A stretch of 64,000 nucleotides of DNA from Lachnospiraceae bacterium (lineage in GTDB: Bacteria; Bacillota; Clostridia; Lachnospirales; Lachnospiraceae). The notes under the pieces are model-generated. The model made no database searches, was not told the DNA's origin, and was given only the letters and a program-made list of their open reading frames with translations. A program made the translations under genes and the position numbers. Below are positions 45,328 to 53,297 of the stretch, in pieces; positions within the stretch are counted from its first letter, which is position 1; each line of letters opens with the position of its first letter. The stretch lies in contig JAKSPO010000001.1 of assembly GCA_024404675.1 (NCBI GenBank), positions 496,001 to 560,000 on the forward strand. Reading direction: 5' to 3'.

Positions 45328-46725
45328 TTATTTCATTGCAGCGTAGAAATATTTGCCCTCCGTCTCCACCAGGATGCCTCGTAAGGCTTCCTCGGAAACC
45401 GAATCCGGCAGATAACACGAGAAGCCGTTGTCACTACCATGCTCGGTCTTTAAAAGCTCTCGCTCATAAATCGGAAAGGCCTCATAAAACTCTCTGCCGC
45501 TCTCTCCATCCGCTACGACAAATGCGCGGTATTTGCTTCCGAGATAGCGGGGATCGATCATACCGTAAACATGCAGATAACTACCAGAAGGCTCCGTAAC
45601 GATCTTCGTTCTGCTACTTGCCATGTCATAAGCATCCGTAAGCGAAAGCTCCCGAGCGGGTGCGGGCATCATCGGTGCCTTCTCTGCAAGATTGATCAGA
45701 TTACGCTCAACAATTTCCAAAATAACGGTGTCTGCCGAAAGACGCTCGATTGCATTGATTCGATAGGGAACGGAGCGCTGGAATTCAGCCGTGGAGAAGC
45801 CCTCGGCGAAATATCTCCAGGTCGTGTTGCCGAAGGAGTCTCTGAACATCAGAAGCTGTCCCTCTCCCGCACCGTTCATCGTCTCAATCACAAGTGCTTC
45901 GTCCGAAACGACATCGCCCTTAGTGATAAAACTGTATGTAATATTCGGATATACCTGAATGTCGTCATCCTTGGCATTCGGATATACCATGTTTACAAGG
46001 TCTGCGTCCCAGTCAGCTCTTTCGGTGAAGGTCACCTCTTCTAAGAGACTGTGCTTTCCGGAAAGCCTGCCAAGAATCGTACGGTAAGCAAGCATACCGC
46101 CCTCGTAGGTCCAGTGCGAATCTCTCGCCTGATAAAGCACGCGGTTCTCGGCAAGAAATGCTGCCTTCAGATCGGCATAATTCACGCCGTAGCGTGTAAG
46201 TGCCTCCGCTAATACATCAAGATTACTCTTACCCTGCACCTTCAGGTAACGGAAGGGCATTTTATCTGCGTAAAGCGTATTCTTGTTCGGCGCTACGGTG
46301 AAAACGAACTCCGCGCCGTTACTCTTACAGTATTCCTGAACCATCAGAAGCGTTCTTGCGACATTCTCGACATTTCGCTCCGTGTAGGTGCGGACATTAC
46401 AGAAATCGTCGGCCGTCTTCTCATAGAACAGCCAACCGTCCGCACCGAGGATAACCGAGCTCTCCGCCGACTCGAAGAATATCTTCTCCTTCATCGTCGC
46501 CTGCGCCTCAACGAGAAGCGAACGTCCGCCCATATGGTCGGAGAACCAGGCATCAAACTCATTGAAAAATGCCGTGTTGATTACGCCCTTTTCGTTCGTA
46601 AGCTTCGGAAAGGCACTCAGCTCTCGCTTCTCGGCAGAGGAAGTATCCTGCGCTAAGAAGACCGTACAGAGCGGCACCAGACAGACAGCGATGTAAATTA
46701 TGATAAATACGATTTTCTTCTTCAT
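45328..46725 (-). CDS. DHHW/AlgX-like O-acetylation protein
   Basis: A 465-residue membrane-anchored extracytoplasmic protein (membrane segment about 4-25). The DHHW-type signature is present: WFSDHMGGRSLLVEAQ near residue 75, then GWLFYEKTADDFCN, and RDSHWTYEGGMLAYR about 200. Such proteins work with MBOAT partners to O-acetylate wall or exopolysaccharide polymers. It follows the MBOAT gene by 14 bp. Confidence 0.88.
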   Translation of the reverse strand: MKKKIVFIIIYIAVCLVPLCTVFLAQDTSSAEKRELSAFPKLTNEKGVINTAFFNEFDAWFSDHMGGRSLLVEAQATMKEKIFFESAESSVILGADGWLFYEKTADDFCNVRTYTERNVENVARTLLMVQEYCKSNGAEFVFTVAPNKNTLYADKMPFRYLKVQGKSNLDVLAEALTRYGVNYADLKAAFLAENRVLYQARDSHWTYEGGMLAYRTILGRLSGKHSLLEEVTFTERADWDADLVNMVYPNAKDDDIQVYPNITYSFITKGDVVSDEALVIETMNGAGEGQLLMFRDSFGNTTWRYFAEGFSTAEFQRSVPYRINAIERLSADTVILEIVERNLINLAEKAPMMPAPARELSLTDAYDMASSRTKIVTEPSGSYLHVYGMIDPRYLGSKYRAFVVADGESGREFYEAFPIYERELLKTEHGSDNGFSCYLPDSVSEEALRGILVETEGKYFYAAMK

Positions 46726-46739
46726 AAAACCTCAAAATC

Positions 46740-48149
46740 TTAGAATCGGAAATAAATGAACGGGTTGTAGCTCTTAGCGGCAAGCGCCATAAAGGAAAGC
46801 GCCAGCAGAAGGAAGCAGTAAAGCATACCGGCAAGGTCGGTAGCCGTCTCCCCGTGCTTCTTCGCGCGAAGCTTCATCACCAGGTTATTCATAAGCGGCG
46901 TACAGCCGATAAGGGCGCACACAAGCATGAAGATCGTATACGGCGAAAGCAGTGCAACTGCCTTCGTATAGCCGAACGAACGATTCACTCCGAAGCCGAA
47001 CATCGCAGCGATCATATAGCCGCCCTGCGAAAGCGTATCGGCACGGAACATCACAAAGCCGATGGTAACCATCAGCATCGTATAGATGTGGTTGAAAATC
47101 TTCCATCCCTTATGCACGGGAATCCAGTGCTTCTCTTCCAACATCTCAAGAATTCCGTGGAACATACCCCATGCGATAAAGGTCCAGTTCGCGCCGTGCC
47201 AGATACCGGTACAGAAGAATACCACGTATTTGTTGAAAATCTTACGTGCTCTTCCTTTACGGTTACCGCCAAGCGGGATATAAAGGTAATCTCTGAACCA
47301 GGTAGAAAGGGATATATGCCACCGTCTCCAGAACTCCGTGATGCTGCCCGCAATGTACGGATAGTTGAAGTTCTCCTGAAAATGGAAGCCGAACATCCGT
47401 CCAAGACCGATTGCCATATCCGAATAACCGGAGAAGTCGAAATAGATCTGGAACAGATACGCAAGACCGCCCACCCAGGCTGACAGCGTTCCGATATAGG
47501 AAAGCTCAAGCGAATAGATGGAATCTGCGATAAATGCCATCGAGTTTGCAATCAGCACCTTCTTGCCAAGACCGATGCTGAAGCGGATGAGGCCGCCGTA
47601 GATGCCGTCAACCGTAACCTGGCGGTGATTAATCTCACTCTCGACGTCATGGTATTTGACGATAGGACCTGCAATCAGCTGCGGGAAGAAGGAAACATAT
47701 AAAAGCAGTCTGAAGAAGCTCTTCTGAATCTCCACCTGACCGCGATATACGTCAACAACATAGGAAAGCGCCTGGAAGGTATAGAACGAAATACCGATCG
47801 GAAGTGCGATATTCGGAACCGGGACCTCCAACTCCTTCGGCAGAAGGCCGTTCAGAACGGTTGCGAAAAAGCCAGCGTATTTGAATACGATCAGCAATCC
47901 GATATTTACAATAACCGAAATTACGAGAATCGGTTTCTTCGCCTTGCCCGTCACTCCGAGACCGAACAGGTAATTAAGCAGGACCGAAATCAGGAGAAGT
48001 ACGATATATACAGGTTCCCCGTAGGCATAAAACAGTAAGCTTGCAACCACAAGCACAGCATTTCTGAGCTTACCGTTCGGAATGACGGTATGCAGCAGAA
48101 ATACTGCCGGGAAGAAGATACATAAAAATGTTACGGAACTGAAAACCAT
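46740..48149 (-). CDS. MBOAT-family membrane O-acyltransferase (AlgI-like)
   Basis: A 469-residue membrane protein with about eleven hydrophobic segments, expected to carry acetyl groups across the membrane. The N-terminus is VFSSVTFLCIFFPAVFLLH. The conserved block is SITEFWRRWHISLSTWFRDY, and the active histidine lies in FCTGIWHGANWTFIAWG. It pairs with the DHHW protein; the acceptor polymer is unknown. Confidence 0.92.
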   Translation of the reverse strand: MVFSSVTFLCIFFPAVFLLHTVIPNGKLRNAVLVVASLLFYAYGEPVYIVLLLISVLLNYLFGLGVTGKAKKPILVISVIVNIGLLIVFKYAGFFATVLNGLLPKELEVPVPNIALPIGISFYTFQALSYVVDVYRGQVEIQKSFFRLLLYVSFFPQLIAGPIVKYHDVESEINHRQVTVDGIYGGLIRFSIGLGKKVLIANSMAFIADSIYSLELSYIGTLSAWVGGLAYLFQIYFDFSGYSDMAIGLGRMFGFHFQENFNYPYIAGSITEFWRRWHISLSTWFRDYLYIPLGGNRKGRARKIFNKYVVFFCTGIWHGANWTFIAWGMFHGILEMLEEKHWIPVHKGWKIFNHIYTMLMVTIGFVMFRADTLSQGGYMIAAMFGFGVNRSFGYTKAVALLSPYTIFMLVCALIGCTPLMNNLVMKLRAKKHGETATDLAGMLYCFLLLALSFMALAAKSYNPFIYFRF

Positions 48150-48199
48150 GTAAACTACCTCAATAGGGGATTCTATCGTCTTTTCGAAAAATGCGGCGA

Positions 48200-50659
48200 T
48201 TATTTGCCGTCGTGATAATTTCCGTAGGGATCCTTATAGCCATAGTAATAGCAATGCGTACCGCCAACCTCCGGTGTAGGACCGTGACCGACACTGTAGT
48301 TGAACTTCTGGGCATCAAGCTGCGCCTGGGTCAACATATACACATTATCACGCATCGCATCAATATAAAGCCACTGACCGCCACTCTGCACGGCTACCCA
48401 CTGATGCTCACCGTAGGTATGTCCGCCGCCCTTGATAACAATTGCATTATAGCCTGCCTTCTGAAGCGTATAGGCAAGAAGACCCGCATAGTGCCAGCAT
48501 GCGCCACAGCCCTTATTCAAGGCCTCAACGGAAAGTGTCTTCAGACCGACACTGCCGCTTCCGTAATAGGAATAATAGCCAACCTTTTTACGAACCCAGT
48601 TATAAATCGTACGAATTTCCTTGTTGGCCAATTCATTATTCAAAACATAAGTGAGGTATTCATCGATGTTGTTCGTTGTAATCGGTTTAAACTTCTGCGA
48701 CGCAACACCGTTCGCATCCACCTCATAGGTGACGCCCGATACGGTAATCGTTGTGCTCACCGCAATCTTTCCGCTCGAATAAACATAGCGAAGCTTGCCG
48801 CCAACCTTCTGCAGACCTTCCTTCGTGATGAGAATTCCCGCATCACTGAAGGCATGCAGCGCACCGTCAACACGTACGACACCGGTCGCAATCGTACCGT
48901 CGTTATAAACATACATTTTGCCGCCGTCCGTGTGCCAGCCGGGCGTCAGGAAGCCACCTTCCTTCGACAGATAGTAGCGCTTTCCGTTGATGGAAACACT
49001 ACCGTGCAACATAATACCGTCCGGACCGAAATAATACTTCTTCTCTTCGATCGTCTTCCAGCCGGGCGTAGCGATACCGTTTGCGTCATACGCTGCGAGC
49101 AGACCGTTCACCTTCTGAATACCACCGGTCGGAATACCTTTATCATTCAGAAAATAGTATTTATCCTCAATCTTCGTCACACCGGTCTGCAGATATCCCT
49201 TATCGAAATACTGATTGCCTTCCTCAGACAGAACGAAGCCGTCATAATAAGCACCGTCCTCAGCGAACATGTACTTCGTGCCGTCAATCGTCTTCTCACC
49301 GATATAAAGCTCACCGGTCTCCGCGAAGCAGTACGTCTTCTCTTCAATCTCCTGCCAGCCGGTCACCATTGCGCCCTCGTCATCGAAGAAATACCGATTC
49401 TCGCCACGCATGATCCAGCCTCTTGCCAGGCGGTAGTCCTCCTCAAAATAGTACGCACGTCCGTCAATCACCTGCGCACCCTGATACATACCGTCCTCAC
49501 CGCAATAGAAGCGGCCGCTTTCGTCCTCGATCCAGCCATAGACAAATGCGTTGTCCTTAAAGTACCACGCGGTATCGTCAACCATACCGACACCGTTCAG
49601 AATCTGACCGTCCTCGGTAAGATAATATTCCACTTCATCAACCATCAGGCGCCCGAACTGCAGCGCACCGTTCTGCTCCTCGCCGTAGAAGCAGGTATTG
49701 TCCGTTCGCAGAAAGCCCTTGCCGACATAACCGTTCCAGTCGAAGAAATACTGCTCGCCGTCAATCTCTCGGAAGCCGACCATCATCGTGTTGTCAGACG
49801 ATGCAAAATACCGCATGCCCTCTCCGATATCGGTCCATCCGCTCAGAAGCCGTCCGTCCTTCGCAATCAGATAGATGCTTCCGTTAATCTCACGGATACC
49901 GTCCTCAACAAAGCCGTAGGCGTTACGGTAATAGGTTACGCCTTCCTTTCGGAAGAAGCCGCGATTCAGCGTGCCGTCCTCCTCGCTGAAATAATACTCC
50001 ACGCCGTCAATCAGAACGGTTCCCTTTACGATACCGTTCGCGGTTGAATAGTATATGCTTCCGTCGATTTCGGCAGGACCCTCGATAATATAGCCATTAT
50101 TATCGAAAATGTAAATCTTTCCGTCAATCTTATTAAGGCCGGTTACTCTTCCGGTCTGCGTCAGATAATAGCGTCCCTCCGAAGAATCATGCCAGCCGCT
50201 GACACTTTTGAAATAAATCCATAACACGGTTCCGGCAATCAGCAGTCCGGCAATTCCAAGCATGGCAACAAGCTTGATCGTTCTGCTTCGTTTCTTCGCA
50301 TGGAGCACCGCACGCATCTCCTCTTCGGTCAGCTGCTTCTCGGGTGCCTCGGCCGGCGCGGCTTCAGCCCCTGTGGGCGTCTCCGCAGGCACAGCTTCAG
50401 CCTCAACGGGGGCCTCAGCTTCTGCAGGCGTCTCCGCAGGCGCTGCTTCAGTCTCAACAGGTGCTTCTACGGGCGCAGTTTCAGCCTCTACCGGCGCCTC
50501 AGTCTCTACAGGTGCCTCAGTCTCCGAAGACATAGCTTCAGCCTCAGCAGGTGCTTCCGCAGGAGCCTCTGCCGCAGCTTCTGCCTCTGCGGGCACCGCT
50601 TCAGGTGCCTTACCGTTTGCTTCCTTCAGTTGTTCAGATCTGTTCTGTTCCGAATTCAT
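48200..50659 (-). CDS. Cell-wall-binding repeat protein with C-terminal transglutaminase-like domain
   Basis: An 819-residue surface protein. The start at 50659 (MNSEQNRSEQ) has AAAGGA upstream. Residues about 20-108 are Ala/Glu/Pro repeats; KKRSR comes before a membrane segment at about 130-150. From about 155 to 650 there are around twenty 20-residue wall-binding repeats (for example VSINGKRYYLSKEGGFLTPGW in spirit). At the end lies a transglutaminase-like domain with Cys721 (GACWHYAG), His752 (EHQW) and Asp767 (LYIDAM). Positive charges before the membrane place the acidic repeats in the cytosol. A wall-attached cross-linking or protease role is inferred. Confidence 0.85.
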   Translation of the reverse strand: MNSEQNRSEQLKEANGKAPEAVPAEAEAAAEAPAEAPAEAEAMSSETEAPVETEAPVEAETAPVEAPVETEAAPAETPAEAEAPVEAEAVPAETPTGAEAAPAEAPEKQLTEEEMRAVLHAKKRSRTIKLVAMLGIAGLLIAGTVLWIYFKSVSGWHDSSEGRYYLTQTGRVTGLNKIDGKIYIFDNNGYIIEGPAEIDGSIYYSTANGIVKGTVLIDGVEYYFSEEDGTLNRGFFRKEGVTYYRNAYGFVEDGIREINGSIYLIAKDGRLLSGWTDIGEGMRYFASSDNTMMVGFREIDGEQYFFDWNGYVGKGFLRTDNTCFYGEEQNGALQFGRLMVDEVEYYLTEDGQILNGVGMVDDTAWYFKDNAFVYGWIEDESGRFYCGEDGMYQGAQVIDGRAYYFEEDYRLARGWIMRGENRYFFDDEGAMVTGWQEIEEKTYCFAETGELYIGEKTIDGTKYMFAEDGAYYDGFVLSEEGNQYFDKGYLQTGVTKIEDKYYFLNDKGIPTGGIQKVNGLLAAYDANGIATPGWKTIEEKKYYFGPDGIMLHGSVSINGKRYYLSKEGGFLTPGWHTDGGKMYVYNDGTIATGVVRVDGALHAFSDAGILITKEGLQKVGGKLRYVYSSGKIAVSTTITVSGVTYEVDANGVASQKFKPITTNNIDEYLTYVLNNELANKEIRTIYNWVRKKVGYYSYYGSGSVGLKTLSVEALNKGCGACWHYAGLLAYTLQKAGYNAIVIKGGGHTYGEHQWVAVQSGGQWLYIDAMRDNVYMLTQAQLDAQKFNYSVGHGPTPEVGGTHCYYYGYKDPYGNYHDGK

Positions 50660-50673
50660 GAAATAATAATCCT

Positions 50674-52473
50674 TTAAATCTTGTAATTCGCAAAGCCGTA
50701 ATTCTTGATGCAGGGGAATTTCGATACATCCGAGGACAGCTCGAAATGCCACCACTCCTGCTTTGCTTTGAGGGGAACAAGGCCGGTGCCGGTCGTCATA
50801 ATGGAATACAGCTCATTGGCAGCCTTGTTGTTATAGGTCATATCGCAGCGGTAATCGAGCGTATGCATCTTCGTCTGCATCTCAAGCTCCTTACCGAGCT
50901 TTTCAAGCGAGTCATACCCCATAATCGTAAGATCAAGTGCAATTCCCTTGTTGTGATTGGAATTGTTCGCAATAAAGTATGCCTCGGTGTAATTCTTATT
51001 CAAAAAGCCGTTCGCAAGCGTACGCTCCGACTCGATGATCTTAAAATACTCATTGCCGGTCATCGCGTTGTAAACAAGCTTCGAGGTTGCATTCGGGCGG
51101 TATGCCTCATAGATCAGAAGGCAGCGTCCCTTCGCAAGCGCATTGCGCTGCGCGGTAAGTAACTGGATTGCCACATCCCAGACTGCAGGCATCTGTTCCT
51201 TCGAGCCGTAGTTCGGAAGTGCTTTGCCGGTTACTTTATCGATTTCGTTATAACCGGTCACCTTCAAGGAAGCCGCACCGTCCTTTGCCTTAAGCGGTTC
51301 AACACGCGTATCTGCTTCGGACTTAAGATCCACCTTCTGGGCGTCTCCGCCGCAGGTGAACAGAGACTCGTAAGCATTGGTTCGGTCATAATGAATCGAA
51401 TACAGATTGCTCTGCGGGAATATCATGGCAAGGTCAACGAACAAGGCATTTGCCAGTGTCCAGCCTTCCTTCTTCTCTCCGCCGATGGTCGTCGAAACGT
51501 ATACGCTGAAGCGATTCCCCTCCTGCTCACATACGTAACGTCCCTCCGGATCGAGAGTAATATCCATCACAGTACCGCCGGGAACATCGCCGATGCTGTG
51601 CGTTAGTGCCACGTCGGAATAAAGCGCCGTCTTGAACTGCGCCCAGCAACGAACGCCAAGACAGCCGTTCTTCGCGGTATAGGAAACCGACTTGACCTGA
51701 TCGCCGACACGCAGAAGCGCATACGCATTGATGAACGGATCACCGAAATCGGTACCCTCCGGCACAACCGTGGCGATTTCGGAACGAAGTGTCGCAAAAT
51801 CCTCCTTATGAGCTTCCACCACAACATCGTACTGCTTGCCCTTCACGAGGCCGCCGATGGTAATCTTCGCCTGTGTAAGCGGAAGAACGTTCCACTCCTC
51901 ATCGTCCGTAGCCTTGTAGCTGAAGGTATAATCCGCACCTTCTCTGGTAAGTGGCCAGCTGAAGGTAATGGACGAGCCGTTCTTCGCATCCACGCGGACG
52001 GTCGGTCTGACTGCCTCTGCGGAAACGACGCCTTCCTGAGAATACGGTCCGTAATCACCGGTGCGGCTTACGGAACGAACCTTAACATGATAAGTAAATC
52101 CGGAATTGATCGGAATAAAGCAATCCGTCTCACTGGCGATTACCTGCTGCCAGTCTCCCTCCTCGGAGCGGAAGCTTACTTCATAGCCTGCTGCACCGCG
52201 TACTCGCTCGTAGCTTAACGACATCACCTCAGAGGTCGCGATAATACGGGTAAGCTCGGGAACCTGATTCGGATCCCAGGGCTCGGGTGTCGGCGTCATA
52301 GTAACCGTAGGTCTTGTATCATCCTCACCGCTGATCGGCTTCTCACCGAATACGTTCGAAACGAATCGAACGAGCAGACTGACTCCCACAGCCATTACGA
52401 TTACAAAGATTCCGCCGAATATGGCAAGCGTCATAATCTGTTTTCTTTTTCTGCTTCTGTAACTCACTTTCAT
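50674..52473 (-). CDS. Surface protein with FN3 modules and VanX-like D-Ala-D-Ala dipeptidase domain
   Basis: About 599 residues. One membrane segment (about 12-35) is followed by a TP-rich stretch and two fibronectin type III-like modules (about 65-240). A further module (about 240-370) resembles a small SH3-like fold. The C-terminal 230 residues are a M15D peptidase with zinc ligands in NHNKGIALDLTIMG and in QEWWHFELS, and IYEAYRPNATSKLV before them. VanX-like enzymes cleave D-Ala-D-Ala; with a membrane anchor it acts outside. The start at 52473 is the first with family-like sequence; its ribosome site is close and uncertain. Confidence 0.82.
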   Translation of the reverse strand: MKVSYRSRKRKQIMTLAIFGGIFVIVMAVGVSLLVRFVSNVFGEKPISGEDDTRPTVTMTPTPEPWDPNQVPELTRIIATSEVMSLSYERVRGAAGYEVSFRSEEGDWQQVIASETDCFIPINSGFTYHVKVRSVSRTGDYGPYSQEGVVSAEAVRPTVRVDAKNGSSITFSWPLTREGADYTFSYKATDDEEWNVLPLTQAKITIGGLVKGKQYDVVVEAHKEDFATLRSEIATVVPEGTDFGDPFINAYALLRVGDQVKSVSYTAKNGCLGVRCWAQFKTALYSDVALTHSIGDVPGGTVMDITLDPEGRYVCEQEGNRFSVYVSTTIGGEKKEGWTLANALFVDLAMIFPQSNLYSIHYDRTNAYESLFTCGGDAQKVDLKSEADTRVEPLKAKDGAASLKVTGYNEIDKVTGKALPNYGSKEQMPAVWDVAIQLLTAQRNALAKGRCLLIYEAYRPNATSKLVYNAMTGNEYFKIIESERTLANGFLNKNYTEAYFIANNSNHNKGIALDLTIMGYDSLEKLGKELEMQTKMHTLDYRCDMTYNNKAANELYSIMTTGTGLVPLKAKQEWWHFELSSDVSKFPCIKNYGFANYKI

Positions 52474-52504
52474 CCCCACTTTCAGTAAACAATACAAGCA
52501 CGAA

Positions 52505-52527
52505 CAGCGCGGATGCAAACCGCGCTG
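52505..52527. other. Inverted repeat after the lipoprotein gene
   Basis: The arms CAGCGCGG and CCGCGCTG form a perfect 8-bp stem. A T-run is on the wrong side for the minus strand, so this is at best a weak terminator or an mRNA-processing hairpin between two genes. Confidence 0.5.
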
Positions 52528-52533
52528 AAAAAA

Positions 52534-53223
52534 CTATTTTACACTCGTATCAACCAACATAATCTCTGATACAACCTCTCCGGAGATATAGAAGGTCATC
52601 TGGCGATTTCCGCTCACATAGATACGCCTTGCTTCCTCGTAGATGCTCGGCATTCCGTATGCGGTCTGCAGATCCTCTTCTCTCGAGCCGATCCGGATTC
52701 CCTTCCCGGTCTCAAAATCTCCGCTCTTAAAATCGGCACTGTATACAATCTGTCTGCCATCCTTCGAGAATGTGCAGACATTGTAGCCTTTGTAATAATA
52801 GTTGATGTCATAGCCGACATCGAGACAGGACACACCCTCTAGCTTCTCAACAATCTTACCGAGTGCGTCTTCCTTCCCGGTAAAATCCATTCCCGGTCTT
52901 ACCTTGACCCCTGCGATAACGATCTCGCAATCGGAAGCGGTAAATGTTCCGTCCTTAACAACACCCGGTGTAACGGACACCGACGGCGTGATCTCCGGTG
53001 TAACGGAAAGCTCGGGCGTCGGCTCCACGGTAGGTGTCGGTGTCGCCTCTACGGGAGGTTCATCGGTATCGATATACGGTTTACTTTCGGCAATCGTATT
53101 GCCGATTCCGAGAACGACCTTGCGTGCGCCGTCTCCCGTAACCATACTCCTTTGTTCCGCACAGGCCGTCAGTCCCGCTGTCACTATAAGTAGCAGCACC
53201 AAAGCCCGAATCCGTCTATTCAT
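52534..53223 (-). CDS. Thr/Pro-linker lipoprotein of unknown function
   Basis: A 229-residue protein. The lipoprotein signal is ALVLLLIVTAGLTAC (lipid cysteine about 21). A linker of Pro, Thr, Glu and Val (about 55-90; TPTPTVEPTPELSVTP) follows. The C-terminal domain (about 95-229) includes DFTGKEDALGKIVEKLEG and IRIGSREEDLQTAYGMPS, which resembles SmpA/BLIP-like repeats. I do not recognise a specific family. It has its own promoter and may lead the long operon that runs to cysS. Confidence 0.75.
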   Translation of the reverse strand: MNRRIRALVLLLIVTAGLTACAEQRSMVTGDGARKVVLGIGNTIAESKPYIDTDEPPVEATPTPTVEPTPELSVTPEITPSVSVTPGVVKDGTFTASDCEIVIAGVKVRPGMDFTGKEDALGKIVEKLEGVSCLDVGYDINYYYKGYNVCTFSKDGRQIVYSADFKSGDFETGKGIRIGSREEDLQTAYGMPSIYEEARRIYVSGNRQMTFYISGEVVSEIMLVDTSVK

Positions 53224-53261
53224 ACCGTAAATCTCCTTCAGGTTCTATCGAACCACCTTAT

Positions 53262-53290
53262 AATATAACACAGATTCCCGTAAAAGGCAA
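53262..53290 (-). promoter_or_regulatory. Promoter of the cell-surface operon
   Basis: A -35 TTGCCT (53285-53290) and -10 TATATT (53262-53267) have 17-bp spacing on the minus strand, ahead of the lipoprotein gene. The -35 box lies 12 bp after the tex gene stop. Confidence 0.65.
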
Positions 53291-53297
53291 GATTCCG

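Noticed and set aside
48191-50047. 618-codon open frame on the plus strand, antisense to the wall-binding repeat protein
   Set aside because: The frame mirrors the repeats of the minus-strand gene, shows no domain and has no ribosome site. The minus-strand protein has clear repeats and an intact catalytic triad.
52474-52518. Upstream extension of the VanX-like protein with MHPRCSCLYCLLKVG
   Set aside because: It reads through the inverted repeat at 52505-52527 and looks unlike a signal or family N-terminus; the later start leads directly into a basic segment and membrane anchor.
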